Below, one piece after another: positions 1 through 8,923 of a stretch of DNA of 64,000 bases. The translations under genes and the position numbers were made by a program. Each line of letters begins with the position of its first letter. Position 1 is the stretch's first letter. Source of the DNA: Pseudomonas sp. TH31 (lineage in GTDB: Bacteria; Pseudomonadota; Gammaproteobacteria; Pseudomonadales; Pseudomonadaceae); assembly GCF_016650815.1 (NCBI RefSeq), contig NZ_JAEKEZ010000023.1, positions 1-64,000 of the forward strand. The letters run 5' to 3'. The notes under the pieces were generated by a model that saw only the letters and a program-made list of their open reading frames with translations, was not told the origin of the DNA and searched no databases.

Positions 1-594
1 CAGCAGGTTCAACACACCCGCCGGCAGGCCCGCTTCGATCCAGCACTTGACCGTCAATTCAGCAACTTTCGGGGTCAGTTCGCTAGGCTTGAACAGCACA
101 CTGTTACCGGCCAGCAGCGCCGGCACGATGTGGCCGTTTGGCAAGTGACCCGGGAAATTGTAAGGACCGAACACCGCGACGACACCGTGTGGCTTGTGGC
201 GCAATACCGCAGTGGCGTCGCCCAACGGGCCGCTCTTTTCGCCAGTACGTTCACGGTAGCTCTGCACCGAGATCGCAATCTTGTTGACCATGCTGGTGAC
301 TTCAGTCGCCGCTTCCCATAAGGGTTTGCCGGTTTCTTCACCGATGCAGCGAGCCAGTTCGTCAGCGTGGTTTTTCAGTGCGCCTGCAAAGGCTTCCAGC
401 ACCGTGATGCGCTCGTCCAGGGTCCGACGGGCCCAGCCCGGGAACGCCTGACGCGCGGCTTGCACGGCCGACTCAACCTGAGCAGCGGTGGCGCCTTCGC
501 CAGTCCACAGTACTTGTTGGGTCACCGGGTTCAGCGATTGGAAAGCTTCACCCTGGCCAGCCAGCCATTCACCTGCGATGTATAGCGAATTCAT
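1..594 (-). CDS. astD: succinylglutamate semialdehyde dehydrogenase, N-terminal part (AstD/AruD)
   Basis: This is the first part of an aldehyde dehydrogenase that runs off the left edge. It begins MNSLYIAGEWLAGQGE, a typical AstD N-terminus, and has ALDH-like text including the 'GNF/PGHLPNG' region. The enzyme oxidises N-succinylglutamate 5-semialdehyde to N-succinylglutamate in the cytoplasmic arginine succinyltransferase pathway. Its ATG overlaps the TAA of aruG by one base, so translation of the two is probably coupled. The catalytic Cys and Glu lie outside the window. The identification rests on the N-terminal sequence and the operon position after aruG. Confidence 0.9.
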   Translation of the reverse strand, partial: MNSLYIAGEWLAGQGEAFQSLNPVTQQVLWTGEGATAAQVESAVQAARQAFPGWARRTLDERITVLEAFAGALKNHADELARCIGEETGKPLWEAATEVTSMVNKIAISVQSYRERTGEKSGPLGDATAVLRHKPHGVVAVFGPYNFPGHLPNGHIVPALLAGNSVLFKPSELTPKVAELTVKCWIEAGLPAGVLNLL

Positions 595-1618
595 TATTTC
601 GACTCCCGGGCAGCGGACAACGGAACGGCGCGCACTTGATCGCCGGCGTTGAGTTGAAGACGTTTGGCGGTTAGCGGATCGACCACCAACGTACCGGCGG
701 CGAAGCGTGCTGGCGCGGCAGTGATCCGGCAGTCTTCGCGCTTGCGGTTGTGAATCAGAAATGGCGTGGCGTCGTCACCCGGGTGCCGATGGCCAGCACC
801 AGCGCCTGGCTGTCGCGTACTGCACGGATCTTGCCGGTTTCGCATTCCACGGCCGGGCCGGCGTCGAAGATGTCGACGTAGCCCTGATAGCTGAAACCTT
901 CGCTCTTGAGCATGGCCAGGGCCGGCTCGGTGTCCGGGTGAACCTGGCCGATCACGTTGCGCGCGTCTGGCGACAGGAAGCAGGTGTACAGCGGAAACTT
1001 CGGCATCAGCTCGGCGATGAACGCCTTGTTGCCGACACCGGTCAGGTAATCCGCCTGGCTGAATTCCATCTTGAAGAAGTGCCGGCCCAGGCTTTCCCAG
1101 AACGGCGAACGCCCGGCTTCATCGGACACACCACGCATTTCGGCAATGATCTTGTTACCGAACAGTTGTGGGAATTCGGCAATGAACAACATCCGTGCCT
1201 TGGCCAACATGCGGCCATTGAGGCCACTGCGGTAATCGGCGTGAAGGAACAGCGAGCACAACTCGGAGTTACCGGTCAGGTCGTTGGCCAGGAACAGCGT
1301 CGGAATTTCGCGATAGATATTCAGTTCCTGCGAAGCGCTAACGGTCAGGCCGACCCGGAAGTTGTACCAGGGCTCACGCATGCCGACCGCACCGGCGATG
1401 GCGGAAATGCCCACCACACGGCCATTGTCGTCTTCGAGCACGAACAGGTAGTCCGCATCGCCCCGCCCGGCTTCGCCGCGGAAGGTTTTCTCGGCCCAGC
1501 CAACCCGATGGGCCAGACGTTCTTCGTTGGCCGGCAAAGTGGTCAGGCCGGTGCCGGTGCTGCGGGCCAGGTCGATCAGAGCGGGTAAATCGCTGCTGCG
1601 TACGGGACGAACGATCAT
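594..1618 (-). CDS. aruG: arginine N-succinyltransferase beta subunit (AruG/AstA), frame interrupted
   Basis: AruG with AruF transfers succinate from succinyl-CoA to arginine or ornithine, the first step of the pathway. The protein starts MIVRPVRSSDLPALIDLA and keeps the family blocks (FVLEDDNGRVVGISAI, GRSPFWESLGRHFFKM, IGQVHPDTEPAL). Read directly, the frame stops after 287 residues near base 755. The missing C-terminus (GDDATPFLIHNRKRED to LSAARESK) follows in the next frame down to the TAA at 594. Adding one base at the C/G runs at 778-783 restores a protein of about 341 residues, the usual family length. I read this as a probable sequencing deletion; a true frameshift mutation is the alternative. 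It lies 94 bases after aruF. Confidence 0.88.
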
Positions 1619-1712
1619 GCTATCTCCTCAAACGGGCCGCTTGCGCCACCCGCGAAACTCTCAGCTTTCTAGGCATTCTTTCCAGGCATTCTTTATAGAC
1701 AAAGCAGCGGCG

Positions 1713-2732
1713 TTAAACCGCGACCAGGCGCACGCTGGCACCTTCACCGACGCCCAGGGCTTCGGCTGCTTCAAGATCCAGGGTCACGGGTTTGCCCGGC
1801 GCGTAATCGAGTTCGAGCAATACGGCGCGGTAATCCTGCAACTGGGCGTTGGCCACCAGGTACTGACGACCGGCGCCTTTGACCGGCTCACCGATTTTCA
1901 CCGGGACCACGCGGCTCTGGGCGATCGAACGGATCCCCGAGATGCGGGCGTGCAGGGTCGGGCCGCCGTCGAAAATGTCGATGTAATGATCGGTTTCGAA
2001 GCCTTCGCGCATCAGTATGTCGAAGGTGATCTGCGCCCGTGGGTGCACCTGGCCCATCGCTTCTTGAGCGGAGTCCGGCAGCAGCGGCACGTAGATCGGG
2101 TAGTGCGGCATCAGTTCGGCGAGGAAGGTCCGGCTCTTCAGACCGCACAGACGCTCGGCAGCGGCGTAGTTGAGGTCGAAGAAGTTACGGCCGATGGCGT
2201 CCCAGAACGGCGAATCGCCATTCTCGTCGCTGTAACCGACGATCTCGGTCACGACCGAATCGGCGAAGCGTTCCAGGTGGCTGGCCACGAACAACAGACG
2301 ACCACGGGAATTGAGTTCCGCCCAGGGCGACCCCACCAGTTCTCGCTGCACGTAGAAGCTGGTCAGCAAGCTGTTGCCAGTCAGGTCGTGGCACTGGGAG
2401 AGCACGTGAATCTTGTTATGAATCTTCAGTTCGCGAGAAGCGTGCACGAAGGTTTCATTGCGAAAGCTGTAGAACGGCTCGGAATAACCGGCCGACGCAA
2501 CGATCGCCGAGCAACCGGCCAACTTGCCGGTAGCGGTGTCTTCCAGGACAAAGAAATAGCTCTCTTCACCGTTGAAGCTGACTTCAGCGGAAAACGAGGC
2601 TTCGCTTGCCGCGATCTTGTCGCTCAGGCGTTCAACGTCATCCGGCAAGGAAGTGACACCAATCGGGCTGTCCGCAGCCAGACGCTGTACCTCGCCCAGA
2701 TCAGCCATTTGCGCGGGGCGCATCACCAGCAT
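1713..2732 (-). CDS. aruF: arginine/ornithine N-succinyltransferase alpha subunit (AruF)
   Basis: This 339-residue paralogue of AruG begins MLVMRPAQMADLGEVQRLA. It has the same order of conserved blocks: FFVLEDTATGKLAGCSAIV, NGDSPFWDAIGRNFFDLNY, AMGQVHPRAQITFDILMREG and a C-terminal substrate-site-like segment. In Pseudomonas the alpha and beta subunits together form the succinyltransferase that acts on arginine and ornithine. The gene sits between aruC and aruG on the same strand. An ATG preceded by GAAAGGAGTGACACC gives a strong ribosome site. The frame is intact, unlike that of aruG. Confidence 0.95.
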   Translation of the reverse strand: MLVMRPAQMADLGEVQRLAADSPIGVTSLPDDVERLSDKIAASEASFSAEVSFNGEESYFFVLEDTATGKLAGCSAIVASAGYSEPFYSFRNETFVHASRELKIHNKIHVLSQCHDLTGNSLLTSFYVQRELVGSPWAELNSRGRLLFVASHLERFADSVVTEIVGYSDENGDSPFWDAIGRNFFDLNYAAAERLCGLKSRTFLAELMPHYPIYVPLLPDSAQEAMGQVHPRAQITFDILMREGFETDHYIDIFDGGPTLHARISGIRSIAQSRVVPVKIGEPVKGAGRQYLVANAQLQDYRAVLLELDYAPGKPVTLDLEAAEALGVGEGASVRLVAV

Positions 2733-2801
2733 GGTGTCACTCCTTTCTCGAAAAACTCTTTTAGGAAAAATAACCGGGCAGTCATTGCAAACACTCGGAC
2801 T

Positions 2802-2895
2802 AATGTGGGAGCGGGCTTGCTCGCGAAAGCGGTGTATCAGTCGACATTGTTGCTGTCGGACCTACCGCTTTCGCGAGCAAGCCCGCTCCCACATT
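2802..2895. repeat. REP palindrome pair, family B
   Basis: Two copies of GTGGGAGCGGGCTTGCTCGC face each other across about 45 bases, in the 224-bp gap between aruC and aruF. This family B recurs at 38.7, 40.5 and 41.0 kb. As RNA it would form a long hairpin that could protect or separate the two operon parts; this role is inferred. Confidence 0.85.
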
Positions 2896-2956
2896 TGATC
2901 CGGCCCGGCATAAAAATTGGGTTCGACGCTTGAATCATCAGGCGTCGAAGGGTCTA

Positions 2957-4177
2957 TCAGGCTTGCGTCAGTTTTACGGCAGCGCGCTCGAAACGGTCCA
3001 GCCCTGCGTCAATATCCGCGTCTTCCACCACCAGGCTTGGCGCGAAACGAATCACGTCCGGGCCGGCTTGCAGGATCATCAGGCCTTCACGCTCGGCAGC
3101 GTTGAAAATGTCCTTGGCCTTGCCTTTCCAGGCATCGCTCAACACACAACCGATCAACAGGCCCAGACCACGGACCTGGGTGAACAGGCCGTATTTCTCG
3201 CCAATCTGCTCCAGGCGAGCCTTGAACTTGTCGTGCTTGGCGTTGACGCCACTCAGCACTTCAGGGGTGTTGATCACGTCGATCACCGCTTCTGCGACCG
3301 CACACGCCAGCGGGTTGCCGCCGTAGGTGGTGCCGTGAGTGCCGACAACCAGGTGCTTGGCCAACGCTTCGGTGGTCAGCATTGCCGCGATCGGGAAACC
3401 GCCGCCCAGGCTCTTGGCACTGGTCAGGATGTCCGGGGTCACGCCGTAATGCTGGTAGGCGAACAGCTTGCCGCTGCGCCCCATACCGGTTTGCACTTCG
3501 TCGAACACCAGCAGCGCGTTGTGCTCGGTGCACAATTCGCGGGCGCCTTGCAGGTAAGCCAGTTCGGCCGGCAGTACGCCGCCCTCGCCCTGGATCGGTT
3601 CCAGCACCACGGCGCAAGTCTTGTCCGAAACGGCGGCTTTCAAAGCGGCCAGATCGTTGTAAGGAACGTGGGTGATGCCGGTGATTTTAGGACCGAAGCC
3701 GTCGGAGTACTTCGACTGGCCACCCACGTTCACGGTGAACAGGGTGCGGCCGTGGAAGCTGTTCAGCGCGGCGATGATTTCGTACTTCTCGCTGCCGAAA
3801 CGATCGAACGCGACGCGACGGGCCAGCTTGAAGGCGGCCTCGTTGGCTTCGGCGCCCGAGTTGCAGAAGAACACGCGCTCGGCAAAGGTGGCGTCGATCA
3901 GCTTATGGGCCAGGCGCAGGGCCGGCTCATTGGTGAACACGTTGGACACGTGCCACAGTTTGTTCGCCTGTTCGGTCAATGCACTGACCAGCGCCGGGTG
4001 CGCATGGCCCAAGACGTTAACGGCAATCCCGCCGGCGAAGTCGATCAGCTCGCGGCCAGACTGGTCCCAAACGCGGGAACCGGCACCACGCACAGGGATG
4101 AAAGCGGCAGGCGCGTAGTTGGGAACCATTACCTGGTCGAAATCGGCGCGTTGTACCGCAGCGTGCTCAACGGACAT
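2957..4177 (-). CDS. aruC: succinylornithine/acetylornithine transaminase (AruC/AstC)
   Basis: This is a 406-residue class III PLP aminotransferase. The Schiff-base lysine is K255 in TSAKSLGGGF, the PLP-contacting aspartate is D226 in VFDEVQTGMGR, and GTHGTTYGGNPLAC is the phosphate-side loop. In Pseudomonas AruC converts N2-succinylornithine to succinylglutamate semialdehyde and can also use N-acetylornithine. It is the first gene of the aruCFGD(BE) operon. The ATG at 4177 is preceded by TTCAGGAGACTCCG. Two ArgR-type half-sites lie 79-145 bases upstream of the start, so arginine induction through ArgR is likely. Confidence 0.95.
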   Translation of the reverse strand: MSVEHAAVQRADFDQVMVPNYAPAAFIPVRGAGSRVWDQSGRELIDFAGGIAVNVLGHAHPALVSALTEQANKLWHVSNVFTNEPALRLAHKLIDATFAERVFFCNSGAEANEAAFKLARRVAFDRFGSEKYEIIAALNSFHGRTLFTVNVGGQSKYSDGFGPKITGITHVPYNDLAALKAAVSDKTCAVVLEPIQGEGGVLPAELAYLQGARELCTEHNALLVFDEVQTGMGRSGKLFAYQHYGVTPDILTSAKSLGGGFPIAAMLTTEALAKHLVVGTHGTTYGGNPLACAVAEAVIDVINTPEVLSGVNAKHDKFKARLEQIGEKYGLFTQVRGLGLLIGCVLSDAWKGKAKDIFNAAEREGLMILQAGPDVIRFAPSLVVEDADIDAGLDRFERAAVKLTQA

Positions 4178-4255
4178 CGGAGTCTCCTGAAGAGGAACAC
4201 TCGCCTGAAACTGGCGAGCGATGAGGGGATTGTAAGGACAGTTTTCAGCCCGGCC

Positions 4256-4322
4256 TTGCCGCCAAGCGACAACTTCTTATAGCGCAAACCCCGGTTTCAA
4301 CCGGGTTTACGGCAATGCGACA
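4256..4322 (-). promoter_or_regulatory. two ArgR-type half-sites upstream of aruC
   Basis: Read on the minus strand, TGTCGC-N8-AA occurs twice: TGTCGC at 4317-4322 with AA at 4307-4308, and TGTCGC at 4266-4271 with AA at 4256-4257. The copies are 51 bases apart in the same orientation. TGTCGC-N8-AA matches the half-site known for Pseudomonas ArgR. The rest of the 4178-4504 gap holds only a REP pair. Confidence 0.65.
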
Positions 4323-4390
4323 TATACCGTCGCAAAGGCGCAGTTTAAACTGTCGAGCGTGCTTATAGGCAGGACCGCGGGAAACCGATG

Positions 4391-4476
4391 CCCTGTAGGA
4401 GCTGCCGCAGGCTGCGATCTTTTGATTCTGGTTTTTCAAGATCAAAAGATCGCAGCCTGCGGCAGCTCCTACAGGG
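4391..4476. repeat. REP palindrome pair, family A
   Basis: Two facing copies of TGTAGGAGCTGCCGCAGGCT and its GCGATCTTTTGAT tail make a near-perfect 86-bp inverted repeat between argR and aruC. This is the most common intergenic repeat of the window. Confidence 0.88.
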
Positions 4477-4504
4477 GATAATGGCCGATCAACGGGCGCT
4501 GGAG

Positions 4505-5485
4505 CTAGCCGCGCTCTGAAGGCGCCGACGACAATTCGAACGGACTGCTGCTGCGCCGCTGGTTGCGATCTTCCCGCGGCGTGGCGCCGAAGAAGTTGCG
4601 ATAGGCACTGGAGAAGTGCGGCCCCGAAGAGAAACCACAGGACAGGCCGATCTGGATGATCGACTTGCTGGTTTGCATCAACATCTGCCGGGCCTTGTTC
4701 AGGCGCAGTTCCAGGTAGTACTGACTCGGCACGCGGTTGAGGTATTGCTTGAAGATCCGCTCCAGCTGCCGGCGCGACACGCACACATGCTGGGCGATTT
4801 CGTCGGTGGTCAGGGGTTCTTCGATGTTGGCTTCCATCAGCAACACCGCCTGGGTGAGCTTCGGATGGCTGGAGCCGAGACGGTTTTGCAGGGGAATGCG
4901 CTGGCGTTCGCCACCCTCACGGATGCGCTCGACCACCAGTTCTTCCGAGACCGCACCGGCCAGTTCGGCACCGTGATCACGGGCCAGCACCGCCAGCAGC
5001 AAGTCGAGTACCGACAGGCCGCCGCAAGCGGTAAGGCGATCGCGATCCCAGTCGAACAGATGACTGGTGGCGATGACTTTCGGGAAGCGTTCGGCGAAAT
5101 CGTCCTGCCAGCGCCAATGCACGGCAGCGCGATAACCGTCGAGCAAACCGAGCTGCGCCAACGGATAAACCCCGGCGGACAAACCGCCAATCACACAACC
5201 GGCACGCACCAGTTGTTTGAGCGAACTGCTGAGGGCCGGCGCGAGTGCGGTCGGCGGCTCGTCGGCGAGCAAAAACAACTTCTGGAAATTTTCGAGCTTG
5301 CCGGCCCAGGGCTCACCCGGCAATTGCCAGGCGCCTTCGGTCGGCGGTTCGGCCTGCAAAAACGACAGCTCGTAGACAACGTCCGGATGCACACGCTGAG
5401 CAACACGCAAGGCCTCCTCAGCCAGCGCAAGCGTCAGAGCTTTAGTGCTGGGCCAAATCAGGAAACCAATTCGATGGGCAGTCAT
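4505..5485 (-). CDS. argR: ArgR, AraC-family regulator of arginine catabolism and uptake
   Basis: The protein starts MTAHRIGFLIWPSTKALTL and has about 326 residues. An N-terminal GATase1-like (DJ-1/PfpI) domain, with AGCVIGGLSAGVYPLAQLGL, is followed by a C-terminal AraC double helix-turn-helix (EIAQHVCVSRRQLERIFKQ, then IIQIGLSCGFSSGPHFSSAY). This is the architecture of Pseudomonas ArgR, which with arginine activates aru genes and autoregulates the aot-argR operon. It follows aotP on the same strand, as in P. aeruginosa, but an 800-bp REP array separates them. I chose the ATG at 5485 because it gives the usual N-terminus; a longer reading adds an unsupported leader. Confidence 0.9.
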   Translation of the reverse strand: MTAHRIGFLIWPSTKALTLALAEEALRVAQRVHPDVVYELSFLQAEPPTEGAWQLPGEPWAGKLENFQKLFLLADEPPTALAPALSSSLKQLVRAGCVIGGLSAGVYPLAQLGLLDGYRAAVHWRWQDDFAERFPKVIATSHLFDWDRDRLTACGGLSVLDLLLAVLARDHGAELAGAVSEELVVERIREGGERQRIPLQNRLGSSHPKLTQAVLLMEANIEEPLTTDEIAQHVCVSRRQLERIFKQYLNRVPSQYYLELRLNKARQMLMQTSKSIIQIGLSCGFSSGPHFSSAYRNFFGATPREDRNQRRSSSPFELSSAPSERG

Positions 5486-5583
5486 GGCGGGCAATCCGAA
5501 ACGAAGAACAGTGATGATGGCATGGGCCAATGCTAGCCCGTAAATGAACGCAAATCTCAACACCAACAAAGATCAAATGTGGG

Positions 5584-6240
5584 AGCTGGGTCACCCCCCC
5601 TGGTAGGAGCTGTCGAGTGAAACGAGGCTGCGATCTTTTGATTTTAAAAATCAAGATCAAAAGATCGCAGCCTTCGGCAGCTCCTACCAATAATGAGCTG
5701 GGTCACCCCCTTGTAGGAGCTGTCGAGTGAAACGAGGCTGCGATCTTTTGATTTTAAAAATCAAGACCAAAAGATCGCAGCCTTCGGCAGCTCCTACCAA
5801 TAATGAGCTGGGTCACCCCCCTTGTAGGAGCTGTCGAGTGAAACGAGGCTGCGATCTTTTGATTTTAAAAATCAAGACCAAAAGATCGCAGCCTTCGGCA
5901 GCTCCTACCAATAATGAGCTGGGTCACCCCCTTGTAGGAGCTGTCGAGTGAAACGAGGCTGCGATCTTTTGATTTTAAAAATCAAGATCAAAAGATCGCA
6001 GCCTTCGGCAGCTCCTACCAATAATGAGCTGGGTCACCCCCCTTGTAGGAGCTGTCGAGTGAAACGAGGCTGCGATCTTTTGAGTTGAAAAACCAAGACC
6101 AAAAGATCGCAGCCTTCGGCAGCTCCTACCAATAATGAGCTGGGCCCCCCTTGTAGGAGCTGTCGAGTGAAACGAGGCTGCGATCTTTTGAGTTGAAAAA
6201 TCAAGACCAAAAGATCGCAGCCTTCGGCAGCTCCTACCAA
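5584..6240. repeat. tandem array of six family-A REP doublets
   Basis: Six near-identical units of about 110 bp follow one another, with TAGGAGCTGTCGAGTGAAAC starting near 5603, 5713, 5823, 5932, 6043 and 6153. Each unit is itself an inverted repeat: the GCTGCGATCTTTTGA arm and its complement flank an A/T-rich loop, then CTTCGGCAGCTCCTAC. Units differ by a few bases, mainly in the loop (ATTTTAAAAATCAAG or GTTGAAAAACCAAG) and in a C-run. The array fills the gap between aotP and argR, and I see no gene in it. Confidence 0.93.
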
Positions 6241-6318
6241 GCCAGCTCCCACAGGGGATCGGGGCCAGCCTCTAAATTGCGAAGCATGCACTATCCCTGT
6301 GCACAACGGCAGTCCTGA

Positions 6319-7083
6319 TTATTTCAAGCTGCCTGACAGGAATTGCTGCAAACGCTCGGACTGTGGATTGACCAGCACCTCACGCGGGTTGCCGCTCTCT
6401 TCGACGATACCTTTGTGCAGGAACACCAGTTGATTCGACACTTCACGGGCAAAGCCCATTTCGTGCGTCACCACCACCATGGTCCGGCCTTCCAGCGCCA
6501 GGGCCTGCATGACTTTCAGCACGTCGCCCACCAGCTCCGGGTCGAGGGCCGAGGTCGGTTCGTCAAACAGCATCACTTCAGGTTCCATCGCCAGCGCACG
6601 GGCAATCGCCACACGCTGTTGTTCGCCGCCAGACATATGGCCCGGGTAGGCGTCCTTGCGATGTGCCACACCCACCTTGTTCAGGTAGTGCTCAGCCTTT
6701 TCGCGGGCTTCAGCCTTGGTCATGCCGAGCACGTGGATCGGCGCTTCCATGATGTTTTCCATCGCGGTCATGTGTGACCACAGATTGAAATGCTGGAACA
6801 CCATCGACAGACGTGAACGCATGCGTTGCAGCTGTTTCGGGTCGGCGGCCTTCAGCGCGCCTTCCTTGTTGGCGACCAGTTTGAGCTCTTCGTTATTGAG
6901 CAGAATCCTGCCTGCGTGCGGCTGCTCAAGCAGGTTGATGCAACGCAGGAAAGTACTTTTGCCGGAGCCACTGGAGCCGATGATGCTGATCACATCGCCA
7001 GCCGCCGCTTTCAGGGACACGCCCTTGAGCACTTCGTGACTGCCATAGCGTTTATGCAGGTCTTGGACTTCAAGTTTGTACAT
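6319..7083 (-). CDS. aotP: AotP, arginine/ornithine ABC importer ATPase
   Basis: This is the ATP-hydrolysing subunit of a polar amino acid importer, working on the inner face of the membrane. It has Walker A GSSGSGKSTFLRC, Q-loop FQHFNLWSH, ABC signature MSGGEQQRVAIARAL, Walker B VMLFDEPTSALDP and switch histidine VVTHEMGFA. About 254 residues is normal for the HisP/AotP group. The start MYKLEVQDLHKRYG was chosen over a GTG five codons upstream. It lies 27 bases after aotO, and its stop is followed by the REP array that separates it from argR. Confidence 0.93.
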   Translation of the reverse strand: MYKLEVQDLHKRYGSHEVLKGVSLKAAAGDVISIIGSSGSGKSTFLRCINLLEQPHAGRILLNNEELKLVANKEGALKAADPKQLQRMRSRLSMVFQHFNLWSHMTAMENIMEAPIHVLGMTKAEAREKAEHYLNKVGVAHRKDAYPGHMSGGEQQRVAIARALAMEPEVMLFDEPTSALDPELVGDVLKVMQALALEGRTMVVVTHEMGFAREVSNQLVFLHKGIVEESGNPREVLVNPQSERLQQFLSGSLK

Positions 7084-7110
7084 GCGGTCGGTTCTCACAA
7101 AAACAGTCAG

Positions 7111-8223
7111 TCAGTCGTTGAGCAAGCGCCCGTGACGCAGCGCTTCGCGCCCCGCCACCTTGGCCAGCCAGAAACCGGGTTGGGCATAACGCAGCCGTTC
7201 AATGGCAAACAGCACCCCGGACGTACCAGCACACACCGTGCTGACCCGATCCGCCAACGGATCGATCACTTCGAAAATCTCATCGCCGGCTTCAACCCAT
7301 TCACCGGGTTTACGCAGGAAACTCACCACACCGGGGTGCGGTGCGAACAACAACTCAGTGCCTTCGAACGGCATGCCTTCGCACGCTTCCCGGGCAGGTT
7401 TCGGCCATTCGCCGCTGATCAAACCTTGCTCGGCGAGGAACGCCAGAATGCCTTCGGCATACGCTATGGCATCAACGCGAGTGGTATCGGCCTGCCCTCC
7501 CAATTCAATGGTCGTCGCCAGGCACGCCAGTGAAATCTGCGCATCCGGAAAGTGGCGCGACAGGCGCAGCCACGGCAACGAACAGGCTTCGTCGAAGGAG
7601 CTGCCGCCGGAGTCTTCCGCCAGCAGGCCCACTTTCACATTCAAGTGCGCGGCGAGCGAACGCCATTGCGGCCAGTGTTGCGGCAACGCGTACATGTGCA
7701 GCGCCGCCTCGGCATCGCAATGCAAATCCAGCACCACGTCAGCCGTGCAGGCATGGCTGAGCAAAATGCGCTGCATGCCCTGCAACTGACTCGCCGCCGG
7801 CGGCAATGCTGCCAAGGCGTCGCTCATGGCCTGGCGGATCAAGCGGATATTGGCGTGCGGATCATCCCCCAGGCGCCCTTCCAGTTCGGCGGCCACTGGC
7901 GCGCTGAGCTCGACGAAATCCCGGTTGAAGTTCTTGCCACTGCCCGCCTCGAAACGCCCCTGATGATTGCCTTGCAGCAATTGACCAAGGCCCAGTGGGT
8001 TGGCCACAGGCACCAGTTCGATGACGCCGTTCAGCAAGCCTTGGGCTTCGAGTTCGGTCAGGCGCTTTTTCAGCTCCCAGGCGGTACGCATCCCCGGCAG
8101 TTCATCGGCGTGCAGGCTGGCTTGAATGTAAGCCTTGCGCTCGCCGCTACCGAAACGGAACACCGAAATCTGGCGTTCGCTGCCCAGGTGACTCCACGGC
8201 AATGAATGATCGATACGTTCCAT
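7111..8223 (-). CDS. aotO: AotO, succinylglutamate desuccinylase/aspartoacylase-family protein
   Basis: This 370-residue protein belongs to the M14-like succinylglutamate desuccinylase/aspartoacylase family. HADELPGMRTAWELKKRL gives the zinc-binding His and Glu, VVLDLHCD a second zinc His region, and the C-terminus has the family's beta domain (FAPHPGVVSFLRKPGEWVE). In P. aeruginosa AotO sits inside the aot operon but is not needed for uptake, and its substrate is unknown. The gene is one base from aotM and 27 from aotP, so it is clearly part of the operon. A role in deacylating an amino acid derivative is inference. Confidence 0.9.
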   Translation of the reverse strand: MERIDHSLPWSHLGSERQISVFRFGSGERKAYIQASLHADELPGMRTAWELKKRLTELEAQGLLNGVIELVPVANPLGLGQLLQGNHQGRFEAGSGKNFNRDFVELSAPVAAELEGRLGDDPHANIRLIRQAMSDALAALPPAASQLQGMQRILLSHACTADVVLDLHCDAEAALHMYALPQHWPQWRSLAAHLNVKVGLLAEDSGGSSFDEACSLPWLRLSRHFPDAQISLACLATTIELGGQADTTRVDAIAYAEGILAFLAEQGLISGEWPKPAREACEGMPFEGTELLFAPHPGVVSFLRKPGEWVEAGDEIFEVIDPLADRVSTVCAGTSGVLFAIERLRYAQPGFWLAKVAGREALRHGRLLND

Positions 8224-8224
8224 A

Positions 8225-8923
8225 TCAGTGCTTCCGCGGGGCCATGTAGCCCAGCCAGCGGCGCTCGGCCAGTTTGAAGATCTTCACCAGAATGAAGGTC
8301 AGGCACAGGTAGAACACGCCGGCGGTGATGTACGCCTCGAACGGCAGGTAGTACTGAGCGTTGACCGTGCGTGCGGCACCGGTAATGTCGATCAGGGTCA
8401 CGATGGACGCCAGACTGGTGGTCTGCAGCATCATGATCACTTCGTTGCTGTACTGCGGCAGCGCCCGCCGCAGGGCCGACGGCAACAGGATGCGCGTGTA
8501 CATTTTGTAGCGCGACATGCCCATGGCCTTGGCCGCTTCAATCTCACCGTTGGGCGTAGCGCGCAGGCTGCCGGCGATGATTTCAGCGGTGTAGGCGCTG
8601 GTGTTGATCGCGAAAGCCAGGCACGCACAGAACGTTGCGCTGGACAGCCACGGCCACATGAAGCTTTCACGCACCGCTTGGAATTGCGCCAGCCCGTAGT
8701 AGATCAGGAACAGCTGCACCAGCATCGGCGTGCCGCGGATCACGTAGGTGAACAGCCAGGCGCTCATGTTGACGACTGCGTTCTTGGAGACGCGCATCAG
8801 CCCCAGCGGCAAGGCCGCCAACAGACCGAAAAACAGCGACAGCGCGAGCAACTTGAGGGTGGTCACCAGGCCGCCGAAGTACAGCGGCAGGGCCTCCCAA
8901 ATGACGTTGTAGTCGAAGATCAT
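8225..8923 (-). CDS. aotM: AotM, arginine/ornithine ABC importer permease
   Basis: This 232-residue integral membrane protein of the HisM/ArtM group starts MIFDYNVIWEALPLYFGGLV. It has about five hydrophobic segments and the permease coupling loop (EIEAAKAMGMSRYKMYTRILLP, the EAA motif). It pairs with AotQ to form the transmembrane channel driven by AotP. Its start overlaps the aotQ stop by four bases (ATGA), and aotO follows one base after its own stop. The frame is intact and the length is typical. Confidence 0.93.
   Translation of the reverse strand: MIFDYNVIWEALPLYFGGLVTTLKLLALSLFFGLLAALPLGLMRVSKNAVVNMSAWLFTYVIRGTPMLVQLFLIYYGLAQFQAVRESFMWPWLSSATFCACLAFAINTSAYTAEIIAGSLRATPNGEIEAAKAMGMSRYKMYTRILLPSALRRALPQYSNEVIMMLQTTSLASIVTLIDITGAARTVNAQYYLPFEAYITAGVFYLCLTFILVKIFKLAERRWLGYMAPRKH

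Noticed and set aside
5584..6240. CRISPR array
   Set aside because: Units are adjacent long inverted repeats without unique spacers, which fits REP doublets and not CRISPR.
5727..6306. Open frames inside the REP array (such as repeated CDLLILKIK peptides)
   Set aside because: They arise from the repeat units in both directions and have no starts or families.
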